Shown piece by piece: positions 6,583 through 14,582 of a DNA stretch of 18,071 bases. The stretch covers positions 13,413 through 31,483 of the forward strand of contig DFFG01000069.1 in NCBI GenBank assembly GCA_002368795.1. Direction: 5' to 3'. The translations under genes were made by a program, and so were the position numbers. Every line of letters starts with the position of its first letter. The stretch's first letter is position 1. The notes under the pieces are model-generated. The model saw only the letters and a list, made by a program, of their open reading frames with translations, did not search any database and had not been told where the DNA came from. This stretch comes from Eubacterium sp. UBA3782 (GTDB lineage: Bacteria > Bacillota > Clostridia > Lachnospirales > Lachnospiraceae).

Positions 6583-9291
6583 ATGGATACAGCACTCGAA
6601 ACAGAAAAATGCTATTATTTCCAGGAGCATTTATCCGAAAATCGGGAATTGATTCAGCGATTGGAAGAAATGTTTCTGCAGCACAGGAAGCTAATCGGGC
6701 TTTTTGCACCTTGCGGTGCGGGAAAGACCCATCTGATGCTGACAGAACTGGCTGAAAGACTGAGGGGGAAGAAACAGATTTTCCTTGCCTGTCCATATAA
6801 GATCCAGGCGGAGCAGAACCGCATGTACGGATATACGGCTGAAAACGGACAGGAGGTCCATACGCAGGTTTATACAGGGGATACCAGGGACAATGTCCTT
6901 TTTGACAGAGAAACGCCTCTCTGCGGCGTATATGAGTGCTGCAGGAGGCTGGAGGGATTGATGGCAGATGAACTCAGGGATGTGGTGTTTGTCATTGATG
7001 AGTCCCATCTGGAGATAGCAGACGAAGAATTCCGGAAGATAGGCATCCAGATACTTCAGCAGATGGCCGATCTGGTTTATGACTGCGGGGGCATTGTCGT
7101 ACGGATGACAGGCACTCCTCGTATGTTGGAGTATATGCGCTTTGATCACATCTTCTATGGAGTAAGGACAGACGGTGAAGGAAAGAGTCTTCCCCCTGTT
7201 ACCATGAAAAAGATGGCTGTGCTGTACAGAGGCAGTAAGGAAACAAACACCCGGTCTGCGGCAGCAGGGCTGTGTGAAGACCTGATCCATGACGGATACA
7301 GGCCCATTTTCCGGATTAACGATAAGAAACTGATCCGTATCGTTGCGGATTATCTCAGGGAGAAGGGTCATACTGTGGACCAGGTCACGGCAGATAAGAA
7401 AGGGTATCGTATGAATCCTGATGGAATACGGGAGTATGAATCCCCTCTGTATCAGTCACTGATCGAGGAAGCAGCGCTTACGGACGCAGATTGCTGGCTG
7501 TGCACCAGTATCATTGATGTCGGGACTTCTATTACCGGCGTCCGCTCAAGGAAAATAGAGCTTGCAGATCCCGGATCCGGCACAGAAGAATCAATGATCG
7601 TAAAGGATCCGCTGATTGTGCCGGTTTATGTCATTACCCGAAGGGATGAATGCAATTTGGATTCAATCATCCAGTTTTTTTCCAGACTGCGATATCCGGT
7701 GGAAAAAGGAATCGTCCTGATCTGCTGTACCGCGGGACAGGAAAATGAAAGAGAGAATAAGGCGTATTCATTCTTTACACCTGACGCGGTCCGGAAAAAT
7801 ATCCGGATACGGGCACAGAAGTGTCTGGCCTATTTCAGCGGGGCAGAGGATATCGTCTACGATTTTGTCCGCATCACCGGAGAAGACTGCCGCAAATATA
7901 TCCAGAGAGATCTGAGGGGAAATTACGTGATTGATGAGAAAGCCATCTGCAGTGAGACCTGGCGAAGATATGACGGCCAGATACTTGATCCACGATTTGC
8001 CGGGAGGATGTTTAGGGAAGCCATGGATATCCCTGTTGAGGTGGGGTGCCTGGAGAACACGGACAGGATCGTTCCTCAATCTGCTGTTAGAATAATGGTG
8101 CCGGAAAATGTGAAAAGCTTTCTGGAAGAGGCAGTGAGAGAACCGGAATTTCGCGAAGCACTGATCTGTCCGTCAGGAATGGATTACCGGTATTCCGCGG
8201 TACAGAAGATCCTGCAGGCAGGAGGAAAGGAAGTACTTCTTGCTCTGCGGAAGATCTTTGCCGCAGGATCTTTTTCCGCGACGACAGCGCTGAAATATGC
8301 CATCCGTTGGGTGGAAGAAGGAGATGTTTTCTGCCTGGATGTGCACAGCGGGGAGAACTGGAGAATCTCGGACCAGATCATGAAGGATATATGCCTTTCT
8401 ATCGGTGAGTGGAAGGACAGGAGGGTGCGGCAGTTTTGTGAAGCCTATGGATCCGGGAAGGAATATGAATTCATTACTCACCTGAAAAGCGAAGAGAAGC
8501 TGAAGGTTGAAATGCTCCTGAATGAGAAAAAGACAGGGATCCTTGTTGCAATTTATAATACGGCAGGCACCCTGAGGAGTTGGAAAGAGTATTGTTCATT
8601 TGTCGGCAATAACAGTCTGCAGGATTGCAGAAGGTATCTGCTGACGATTCAGAACTGCTGCTTCAACCGGCTGTCAGCCGGTGGAGACAGCTGGATCCCT
8701 GAACTGGATTACCGAAAAAATGTCGTGGCGGCAGAATATATGCTGCTGCGTTTTCCAGAGCGGTACTTTCTGAAGCGGGAGAGCAGGGAAGGAAAAGATG
8801 TCTGGGTATCCGAATTCCCGGAGGGTTTTAAGACGGTTGACTGGAAACTATGCGGCTACATTGCTTCCCTGATGGGAGAGCAGGTGAATCGTCTGAACAG
8901 CGTAGACCATACCAGAAAGAAATACACCTGGCCGATGATCATGGACAGCCTGATCTCGATGTATTCTTGCGAGGTCCTGGGTTGGAAGAAGGAGAGTAGA
9001 AGGATGATCGTTTCAAAGATCAAGATCCGTCATCCAAGGACGAATGTAAATGCGAGCATTCCCGGTACAAAACTGACGGAAGAATCCATGAAACAGGCGA
9101 TAGAAGAACAGGTCTGTCAGTTTAGAAATGAAGATGAGGAAATTAAGAAGGCAGTGGCGGAACGGCTGCTTTCGGATATTGCCAGAGCGTATGGAAAGAA
9201 AGGACATCCGGAAATGGAGAGGATCGTCAGAGAGGGACTGCTTCAGACAGACGTTCCGGCCCCTTGTTCTTCCGGAAGGATAATGAAATAA
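6583..9291 (+). CDS. SF2 DEAD/DEAH-like helicase (DESH box), element-encoded, role unknown
   Basis: The start is ATG at 6583 after GGGAGAGCTTT. The protein has 902 aa. Residues 1-380 carry SF2 motor motifs: Walker A APCGAGKTH (42-50), Walker B VVFVIDESH (134-142), motif III-like TGTPR (176-180), a second RecA-like lobe with SIIDVGTSITG (309-319), and motif VI-like QFFSRLRYP (364-372). The long remainder (about 380-902) has no domain I recognise. No signal peptide or membrane segment is seen. It lies divergent from the integrase, upstream of the transfer genes, and is followed by a terminator, so it forms its own unit. An origin-unwinding, replication or nucleic-acid defence role are all possible; the replication role is guessed from its place in a mobile element. 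The ATPase call is firm, the function is not. Confidence 0.75.
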   Translation: MDTALETEKCYYFQEHLSENRELIQRLEEMFLQHRKLIGLFAPCGAGKTHLMLTELAERLRGKKQIFLACPYKIQAEQNRMYGYTAENGQEVHTQVYTGDTRDNVLFDRETPLCGVYECCRRLEGLMADELRDVVFVIDESHLEIADEEFRKIGIQILQQMADLVYDCGGIVVRMTGTPRMLEYMRFDHIFYGVRTDGEGKSLPPVTMKKMAVLYRGSKETNTRSAAAGLCEDLIHDGYRPIFRINDKKLIRIVADYLREKGHTVDQVTADKKGYRMNPDGIREYESPLYQSLIEEAALTDADCWLCTSIIDVGTSITGVRSRKIELADPGSGTEESMIVKDPLIVPVYVITRRDECNLDSIIQFFSRLRYPVEKGIVLICCTAGQENERENKAYSFFTPDAVRKNIRIRAQKCLAYFSGAEDIVYDFVRITGEDCRKYIQRDLRGNYVIDEKAICSETWRRYDGQILDPRFAGRMFREAMDIPVEVGCLENTDRIVPQSAVRIMVPENVKSFLEEAVREPEFREALICPSGMDYRYSAVQKILQAGGKEVLLALRKIFAAGSFSATTALKYAIRWVEEGDVFCLDVHSGENWRISDQIMKDICLSIGEWKDRRVRQFCEAYGSGKEYEFITHLKSEEKLKVEMLLNEKKTGILVAIYNTAGTLRSWKEYCSFVGNNSLQDCRRYLLTIQNCCFNRLSAGGDSWIPELDYRKNVVAAEYMLLRFPERYFLKRESREGKDVWVSEFPEGFKTVDWKLCGYIASLMGEQVNRLNSVDHTRKKYTWPMIMDSLISMYSCEVLGWKKESRRMIVSKIKIRHPRTNVNASIPGTKLTEESMKQAIEEQVCQFRNEDEEIKKAVAERLLSDIARAYGKKGHPEMERIVREGLLQTDVPAPCSSGRIMK

Positions 9292-9317
9292 AATATATAC
9301 ACACCACAGATCTCTGC

Positions 9318-9363
9318 AAGACCCTGGAAAAGCCCGCAGTACAAGGCTTTCCGGGGTCTTTTG
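9318..9363 (+). terminator. Intrinsic terminator after the helicase gene
   Basis: AAGACCC-T-GGAAA (9318-9330) pairs with TTTCC-G-GGGTCTT (9348-9360), with an additional GCC/GGC pair block, and ends in a TTTT run. It starts 26 bp beyond the helicase stop and separates that gene from the transfer operon. Confidence 0.8.
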
Positions 9364-9373
9364 CCTTCTTCGG

Positions 9374-9404
9374 GAAGGGGAGTTTTCCGGAAAAGTGCCC
9401 CTTC
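9374..9404. repeat. Near-perfect palindrome GAAGGGG..CCCCTTC
   Basis: GAAGGGG-AG-TTTTCC pairs with GGAAAA-GTG-CCCCTTC, a 13-bp arm with one small internal loop, centred on TTTTCCGGAAAA. The preceding CCTTC-TTCGG-GAAGG hairpin shares the GAAGG bases, so the two are mutually exclusive as RNA. It lies in the 261-bp gap between the helicase gene and the 119-aa gene. It could be an operator, a second terminator or a replication-related site. The rest of the gap contains only a weak promoter-like AT-rich stretch and a GGATA/TATCC hairpin before the next ribosome binding site. Confidence 0.55.
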
Positions 9405-9552
9405 TGAACATTGTAGATCGGGGTGAGTTTCAGTGGCCGGCAAGAAGTCTCAACATTTCAAATTTTCAAAAATCCCATATTAATAGTGAAGCCAGCGGAT
9501 AAACCTAGATATCCGTACAGGAAGGATGACAAAGAAAGAAGGAGGCTGAACC

Positions 9553-9912
9553 ATGGCTGAGAGTTTCAAAGAAATCTGCTTAAAATACGGGACTATCCGG
9601 CTGGACCGGTATCATGAGGAAGATATCATTCACGCGGATCCATTCGAAGAGTGTCGCAGTGCAGGTCTTCTGGTTTTTCGAAACAGAAGGGAAGACAGGA
9701 GGGACCGGGCATATCCTTTTACGACGATCTGGCGTGACTGCAATCTCCCTGACGAAGAACTTCATAAGATCCTGTGTGCACTTTTGGACCGCCATCCGGA
9801 ACTGCTGCCAGAGCTGCGAGACGGTGAATGTTCCGTGTTTGTTTATGGCGCATCCATCGAAGGATCCATTCACAATCCGGACTTCAATGAAAATCCTGTG
9901 TATGAACTGTGA
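9553..9912 (+). CDS. Hypothetical protein, 119 aa, first gene of the transfer cluster
   Basis: The start is ATG at 9553 after AAGGAGGCTGAACC, a near-ideal ribosome binding site. I do not recognise a domain. The protein is charged, with an Arg/Asp-rich centre (FRNRREDRRDRAY), no cysteines in pairs, no membrane segment and no signal peptide. It reads FTTIWRDCNLPDEELHKIL in the middle and ends in an acidic, Asn-rich tail. The gene ends 11 bp before the coupling-protein start, so the two are probably co-transcribed and translationally linked. That position suggests an accessory factor of conjugation or of the element's maintenance; this is context only. Confidence 0.72.
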   Translation: MAESFKEICLKYGTIRLDRYHEEDIIHADPFEECRSAGLLVFRNRREDRRDRAYPFTTIWRDCNLPDEELHKILCALLDRHPELLPELRDGECSVFVYGASIEGSIHNPDFNENPVYEL

Positions 9913-9923
9913 GGGGTCTGGCC

Positions 9924-11462
9924 ATGGATACTATGCAAATATTTCGAGGGAACTTAGTTCCTCTTGTATTAATCATCCTTGCAGCCTTCCTTTTTCTTCT
10001 GCTTTCCAGTGAACGTCACCCGGATCCCAGAGCGGATGAAAGCAATCACAGGCGGGCGATGTATCCGGATATGGATAAAGAGTACATTTTTGATCGCCCG
10101 GAGGGGTTTGTATTCGGCAAACAGGGCAGCCGGTATATCTGTCATCCCTATGTGGATGCAGATGGAAACGCAGTCCATTCCGGTTCCCATGTGCTTGTCA
10201 TCGGCGGCTCCGGCTCCGGTAAAAGCAGCTGTCTGGCCATCCCCCTGCTGCTGAATGTCCTCTGCAGCGAAAGATATGGAAGGAAAGGACAGGAGCCGTC
10301 AGTTTTCGCCATTGATATCAAAGGAGAACTCAGGGAGATCGGAGCTCCTGCAGACAGGAACAGCATACGGGAGGTCAGCTTCTCGAACAGGATGCTGTAC
10401 GGTTATGATCCGCTATATGGGCTAACCGAGTTTTCTACTGAGCAGGAGATCTATGACTGGATGATCCTGGTATCTGAATCTCTTGTGCCGATTCCTGCGG
10501 ATGCGTCGGAAGCTTTCTGGAAGACCTCTGCCAGGCAGCTCCTGACCGGATGTCTCCTGTATCTTTACCGGACGGGAGAGACTGAGTTTATCGAGATGCT
10601 GACTCGCATAATGACTCAACCGGTACGGGAACTCCTGGATGAGATCATGGAGAAGGCGCAGCCGGGTTCCATCGAAAGGAACTATGTATCCGGATTTTCC
10701 GGAATGTCAGATGAAACTCTTTATTCCGTGTACGGAGAACTGCAGTCGTCCATTCTCATCTTTAATGACCCGGATATCCGGTACCAGATGAAGGTCAATC
10801 CCAGAAAGGCGGATCCATCCATGCTGGAAGACGGGTGCAGCATCTTTATCAACATCCCGGAATCCAATCTAAGCAAATACGCTTCGGTGCTCCAGCTGAT
10901 CATTAACCAGACGATCACGTTTCTTGAGCAAAGACGTTTCGGGAAGGATGGAAACTCCTCTGGCAGGCACATTATCCTTCTCATTGACGAGCTGGGCAGG
11001 ATATCAGAGAGCGGCCGGATCTCCAGGCTGGAGGGGGCGCTGATGACGCTCCGCAGCAGAAGAGCAGACCTTATTTTGATCGCTCAGTCTCTGCAGACGC
11101 TGATGTCCGCATGGACCAGGGACCAGATCGCGGGTATGGCGGAAAACTGTGAATCAAAGATCATCCTGTCGGCTTCATCCCCGGAATCTCAGAAGGAGAT
11201 CATTGCGTGGGCCGGCCAGTACAGAGCGCTGCAGAAGAGCTGGAACAGCGGGAAGACCGGATCGACCACTACCAGTTATGAGTGGAGGGACATCCTTCGG
11301 CCGGAAGACCTGGTCGCCCTGCCAAAGTCAGGGGATCTGATCCTCATTGATTCAGGCGGGTATCACCGGCTGAAAAAAGTACCCTATTACACGGATCCTT
11401 ACCTAAGTCCGCTGGCAGAAAAGAACAGAGGTGATAAAGACGGACAGGAAAAGAAGAGTTAA
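9924..11462 (+). CDS. VirD4/TraG-type coupling protein (T4CP)
   Basis: I chose ATG 9924 (GAGGGGTCTGGCC before it) over the upstream GTG at 9909. The protein has 512 aa. Residues 11-29 form one strongly hydrophobic N-terminal membrane segment. Walker A is GGSGSGKSS (94-102), followed by AIDIKGELR (129-137), a block shared by VirD4/TraG proteins; Walker B is IILLIDELGRI (350-360); RADLILIAQS further on fits the T4CP family. Such ATPases link the relaxase-DNA complex to the type IV secretion channel at the inner membrane. It is shorter than many T4CPs and has one rather than two membrane segments. No other channel gene is present, so it must work with a channel from a helper element. The next gene starts 70 bp on. 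Confidence 0.87.
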   Translation: MDTMQIFRGNLVPLVLIILAAFLFLLLSSERHPDPRADESNHRRAMYPDMDKEYIFDRPEGFVFGKQGSRYICHPYVDADGNAVHSGSHVLVIGGSGSGKSSCLAIPLLLNVLCSERYGRKGQEPSVFAIDIKGELREIGAPADRNSIREVSFSNRMLYGYDPLYGLTEFSTEQEIYDWMILVSESLVPIPADASEAFWKTSARQLLTGCLLYLYRTGETEFIEMLTRIMTQPVRELLDEIMEKAQPGSIERNYVSGFSGMSDETLYSVYGELQSSILIFNDPDIRYQMKVNPRKADPSMLEDGCSIFINIPESNLSKYASVLQLIINQTITFLEQRRFGKDGNSSGRHIILLIDELGRISESGRISRLEGALMTLRSRRADLILIAQSLQTLMSAWTRDQIAGMAENCESKIILSASSPESQKEIIAWAGQYRALQKSWNSGKTGSTTTSYEWRDILRPEDLVALPKSGDLILIDSGGYHRLKKVPYYTDPYLSPLAEKNRGDKDGQEKKS

Positions 11463-11532
11463 CTAAAGATGGAAATATACGAAGTGACAAATATAAAAGT
11501 AAACAGAAGGTGCACATGAAAGGAAGATGCAT

Positions 11533-12495
11533 ATGCTTAACAAAAGTGAATTTGTTTCGGAACTGCTGATCCGAATGAATGAAGTTCTTTTAGAAGGTAT
11601 CGAGCCCAATGGTCCCCGTGCGGAAATTATCCAGGTTGACCGGGTGGGCGGCAGGCAGGATGCAATTGTGATCAAAGGAAATGGCTGTCTGGACGCGGTT
11701 CCGGTCTACTACGTGAATGATATTTATGGCGATTACAGGAATGGAAGATCCATAGACAGTATTCTGAGAGAAATGGACCGCAGCAGGGTCCAGGAACGTT
11801 CCTTCTTCAGTATGCCGGATCTTGCGGATCCGGCAGGGAGAAAGAACCTGGTTATTGAAGCTGTATACGGACCGGGGAGCAGAGCTCTCCTCGAAGAGTG
11901 TCCGAACCAAGCATGCCCGGGTGATATCTCTCTGATCGTCCGTTATCGTATCGGAGATACAGGAAGCTTTATCGTTAAGAATGAGATGCTTCCGTTATTC
12001 CGGCTCACATCCGACGAACTGATTCGGGAAGCGATGAAGAACACGGCAAAACGAGACTATCAGACTGCGCCTCTTGCCCAGGTTCTGGCGGAAATGTCCG
12101 GGATGGACGCGGACGAGTTTGGCTTTTACGAAGGACCATGGGTCCTGAAGAGCCGTGATGGCATGTACGCAGGTGCCGCGATTGCCTGTCCGGAGATCCT
12201 CGGCAGGGCAGCAGATGTGATGGGGGCGGATGAGGTTTATATATTACCGTCATCGATTCACGAACTTCTTCTGGTACCGGTCACTGACGGACTCAGACCG
12301 GATGAACTTAGAGATCTGGTGCGCAATGTAAATGAGATGGAGGTAGCGAAAGAAGAATGGCTGAGCAGGGAAGTCTTTTTCTTTGATTCACATTCGATGA
12401 AACTGAGTGTCTGTGCTCCGGAACTGGATATGACAGAATCTTCATCTATGGATCCCAGATTTCTGGACCGTTCGGAAAGGGGGATGGGACGATGA
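11533..12495 (+). CDS. DUF5688 family protein
   Basis: ATG 11533 is preferred over 11527 because AAAGGAAG lies 6 bp upstream of it and would abut the earlier ATG. The 320-aa protein matches my memory of DUF5688, a family common in Clostridia mobile elements and accessory regions. VYILPSSIHELLLVP near residues 235-250 and the following DELRDLVRNVNEMEVAKEEWLS block are typical. No catalytic motif, signal peptide or membrane helix is evident. The stop codon overlaps the next start by 4 bp (ATGA), implying translational coupling. The function is unknown; co-location with transfer genes is the only clue. Confidence 0.72.
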   Translation: MLNKSEFVSELLIRMNEVLLEGIEPNGPRAEIIQVDRVGGRQDAIVIKGNGCLDAVPVYYVNDIYGDYRNGRSIDSILREMDRSRVQERSFFSMPDLADPAGRKNLVIEAVYGPGSRALLEECPNQACPGDISLIVRYRIGDTGSFIVKNEMLPLFRLTSDELIREAMKNTAKRDYQTAPLAQVLAEMSGMDADEFGFYEGPWVLKSRDGMYAGAAIACPEILGRAADVMGADEVYILPSSIHELLLVPVTDGLRPDELRDLVRNVNEMEVAKEEWLSREVFFFDSHSMKLSVCAPELDMTESSSMDPRFLDRSERGMGR

Positions 12496-12707
12496 TCGAA
12501 CAGGTAAGGAATATCTACGAGAATTATATGCGGGTGCGTGAGCACGTCAGGGAGACAGACCTTATTATTCAATCCGATGAAAATATGGATAAACGTGGCG
12601 GCTCTGATAATGATGAGATCTCCGAGGAAGAGCTTTGGGCGTTTATCAGCGGTCTGCCGGAGAACACGGATGTAACTGTGATCACAGCCGTAAACAATGC
12701 CGGATAA
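12492..12707 (+). CDS. Small acidic hypothetical protein, 71 aa
   Basis: The ATG at 12492 overlaps the DUF5688 stop codon by 4 bp, so translation probably depends on coupling. The peptide is acidic, with SDNDEISEEELWAFISGLPE in its second half and a short hydrophobic VTVITAV stretch near the end. I recognise no domain. It ends 14 bp before the ArdC-like gene. The tight packing on both sides supports a real gene, although a small ORF of this kind could also be incidental. Confidence 0.55.
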   Translation: MIEQVRNIYENYMRVREHVRETDLIIQSDENMDKRGGSDNDEISEEELWAFISGLPENTDVTVITAVNNAG

Positions 12708-12721
12708 CGGGAGGGAAAGGC

Positions 12722-14038
12722 ATGGAACAGAATAAGCACAACCCGAATGATCCGGGAACCGGTTCGGACCAGCAATCAAAAATCCGGACCCTGATGGCAA
12801 AACTGGAAGATGGGGTCAGGGAATTCCAGGCTTCAGACAAGTACAGGGAGTATCTGGATGTGATGTCACGTTTTTACCGGTACAGCCCAAACAATACGCT
12901 GCTGATCGCGCTGCAGAAACCGGAGGCAACCTTGGTTGCTGGCTACCGGGACTGGCAGACAAAGTTCGGACGGCAGGTAAGAAAGGGAGAAAAGGGGATC
13001 CAGATCATTGCCTCTGTCCTGTACCGGAAAAGAGAAAATGATGGCGTAGAAAATGATCAGTCCGGGGAGAAATCAGGCAGCGTGAGAACGGGAGATAAAG
13101 TCATCGCAGGATACCGCATTTCCACAGTATTCGATATCTCTCAGACAGAAGCGGGAAACAGAGACTTTCCGGAGATACCGATTCATGACCTTACAGGGGA
13201 TGTGGAATCTTTTGATGAGCTGCAGCAGGCACTGATCCTTTCCGCACCAGTTCCGGTCTGCTTTGAAGATATTTCCGGGCCTGCTAAGGGATTTTACAGT
13301 TCCGCAGAACGGAAGATTACGGTCAGAGCAGGAATGAGCCAGGAGCAGACCATAAAGACGCTGATCCACGAGATCGTACATTCCCTGTACCATGACAGTG
13401 AAAAACTGAGGGAAGAAGGGAAGGTCAAAAGTCGGGAGCAGATGGAAACAGAAGCGGAATCTGTTGCATATGTTATATCTGCCAGCTTGGGGATCGATAC
13501 ATCGGAATACTCGTTTCCCTATGTTGGGGTGTGGGGTGAAGGACAGGATCCGGCAGTTTGGAAAGCCTCGATGGCATGTATCCAGAAGTATGCTGCCGAA
13601 GTCATCGGCAGCGTCCGAAACCGTATGCAAGAGATGCAGAAGGAACGGGGCCGGTATGAGATCTGGCAGATCGATCCAAAGACGCAGGCCCGGGAATATG
13701 AATTCATGGGGTCTGATTATGCCAGGAAGCAGAACCTTGCCATATGCCATGAGGATTATACAAAGGTCTACGAGGGTGATATCCAGAAGGGGATGAGTCT
13801 TGATACCATCTATGAGAAGTTCAACATAGAAAAGCCGGAGGATTTTGCAGGACATAGTCTCAGCGTAAGTGATGTCGTTGTCATGCGGAGAGGAGCGCGG
13901 GGTGAGCATATACATGCGTATTATGTGGAGCCTGCCGGATGGAGTGAACAACCCGGGTTTTTCCTGGGCAGAGAATCACTTTCACTGACCCGGAAGAACG
14001 CGGCTCCAGTAGTTCGGAATTCTGTGTGTAGGACATGA
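12722..14038 (+). CDS. ArdC-like ssDNA-binding domain, metallopeptidase and YodL domain protein
   Basis: The start is ATG 12722 after GGGAGGGAAAGGC; the in-frame extension to 12635 overlaps the previous gene and lacks homology. The protein has 438 aa. Residues 20-140 match the ArdC N-terminal domain (YSPNNTLLIALQKP, VAGYRDWQTKFGRQVRKGEKGI). Residues 175-260 form a zincin-like metallopeptidase with HEIVH (216-220) and a likely third ligand in ETEAESVAY (E245). Residues 311-413 resemble a YodL-type domain (YEIWQIDP, FNIEKPEDFAGHSLSVSD). ArdC-type proteins bind single-stranded DNA and protect incoming DNA from restriction during conjugation. The protein sits in the transfer operon just before the presumed oriT. 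The antirestriction role is from the family; the YodL part has no known function. Confidence 0.85.
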   Translation: MEQNKHNPNDPGTGSDQQSKIRTLMAKLEDGVREFQASDKYREYLDVMSRFYRYSPNNTLLIALQKPEATLVAGYRDWQTKFGRQVRKGEKGIQIIASVLYRKRENDGVENDQSGEKSGSVRTGDKVIAGYRISTVFDISQTEAGNRDFPEIPIHDLTGDVESFDELQQALILSAPVPVCFEDISGPAKGFYSSAERKITVRAGMSQEQTIKTLIHEIVHSLYHDSEKLREEGKVKSREQMETEAESVAYVISASLGIDTSEYSFPYVGVWGEGQDPAVWKASMACIQKYAAEVIGSVRNRMQEMQKERGRYEIWQIDPKTQAREYEFMGSDYARKQNLAICHEDYTKVYEGDIQKGMSLDTIYEKFNIEKPEDFAGHSLSVSDVVVMRRGARGEHIHAYYVEPAGWSEQPGFFLGRESLSLTRKNAAPVVRNSVCRT

Positions 14039-14073
14039 GAAACAGCAGGATATCGGCGCTTTTTCAGGTAAAC

Positions 14074-14144
14074 AATGCGGGCAGCTTTTGCTGTCCGCAT
14101 TGGCAAGCTTCCTGAATGGCTATCCTCCGGATAAGGCCATTCAG
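14074..14144. other. Candidate origin of transfer (two strong hairpins)
   Basis: The 214-bp gap between the ArdC-like and MobC-like genes holds two hairpins. The first (14074-14101) has a 12-bp stem AATGCGGGCAGC with one G-T pair and a TTTT loop. The second (14112-14144) pairs CTGAATGGC-TATCC with GGATA-AG-GCCATTCAG around a 3-base loop. Neither is followed by a T run, so they are not ordinary terminators. Inverted repeats directly upstream of mobC and relaxase genes are where oriT usually lies. The nic position is not assigned. The rest of the gap shows no further gene. Confidence 0.5.
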
Positions 14145-14252
14145 TGCTTGCGCATGAAGAATCCCTGCGGACCCTCTTGGAACCGGGAAGAATCGGATTA
14201 CGCGGAATATGTCCCATATACTCCTGGCAGCGCAGAAAAGGGAGGATGAAGA

Positions 14253-14582
14253 TTGGCGAGACAGAGGGAAAGACAGATCCTGTTCCGGGTCAGCGCAGAT
14301 GAAGCGGAGAGGATCGAAGCGAAGATCCGGCAGGCAGGATTGTCAAAGCGGCAGTATCTGACGGATGCGGCACTGGGCAGCCGGATCGTGGTCATCGAGG
14401 AACTTAAAACCATGATTATAGAAATGAAGCGTCAGGGAAATAATCTGAATCAGATAGCAAGAAAGCTGAACAGCGGGGAAAAGGTGAGCAGCCAGGAGTT
14501 TGCGGATACGATGTCACAGGTGCGTCAGGCATGGGCAGAGCTTACCTTCCTGATCCGCGCTGCGGAGGAAAGACTGAAATGA
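14253..14582 (+). CDS. mobC: MobC-like relaxosome accessory protein
   Basis: The start is TTG at 14253, seven bases after GGGAGG; no in-frame ATG gives the conserved N terminus. The 109-aa protein begins with a ribbon-helix-helix-like region (ILFRVSADEAERIEAKIRQA) and has the family hallmark GNNLNQIARKLNSG at 62-75. MobC proteins bind oriT, help melt the DNA and position the relaxase. The stop codon overlaps the relaxase start by 4 bp (ATGA), so the two are translationally coupled. The candidate oriT lies just upstream. Confidence 0.85.
   Translation: MARQRERQILFRVSADEAERIEAKIRQAGLSKRQYLTDAALGSRIVVIEELKTMIIEMKRQGNNLNQIARKLNSGEKVSSQEFADTMSQVRQAWAELTFLIRAAEERLK

Noticed and set aside
13073..13951. 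292-aa minus-strand ORF opposite the ArdC-like gene
   Set aside because: The plus-strand frame carries clear domain motifs; this one has none and no start signal.
14074..14101. First hairpin as a terminator of the ArdC-like gene
   Set aside because: No T run follows on either strand, and the second hairpin and mobC context fit an oriT-type region better.
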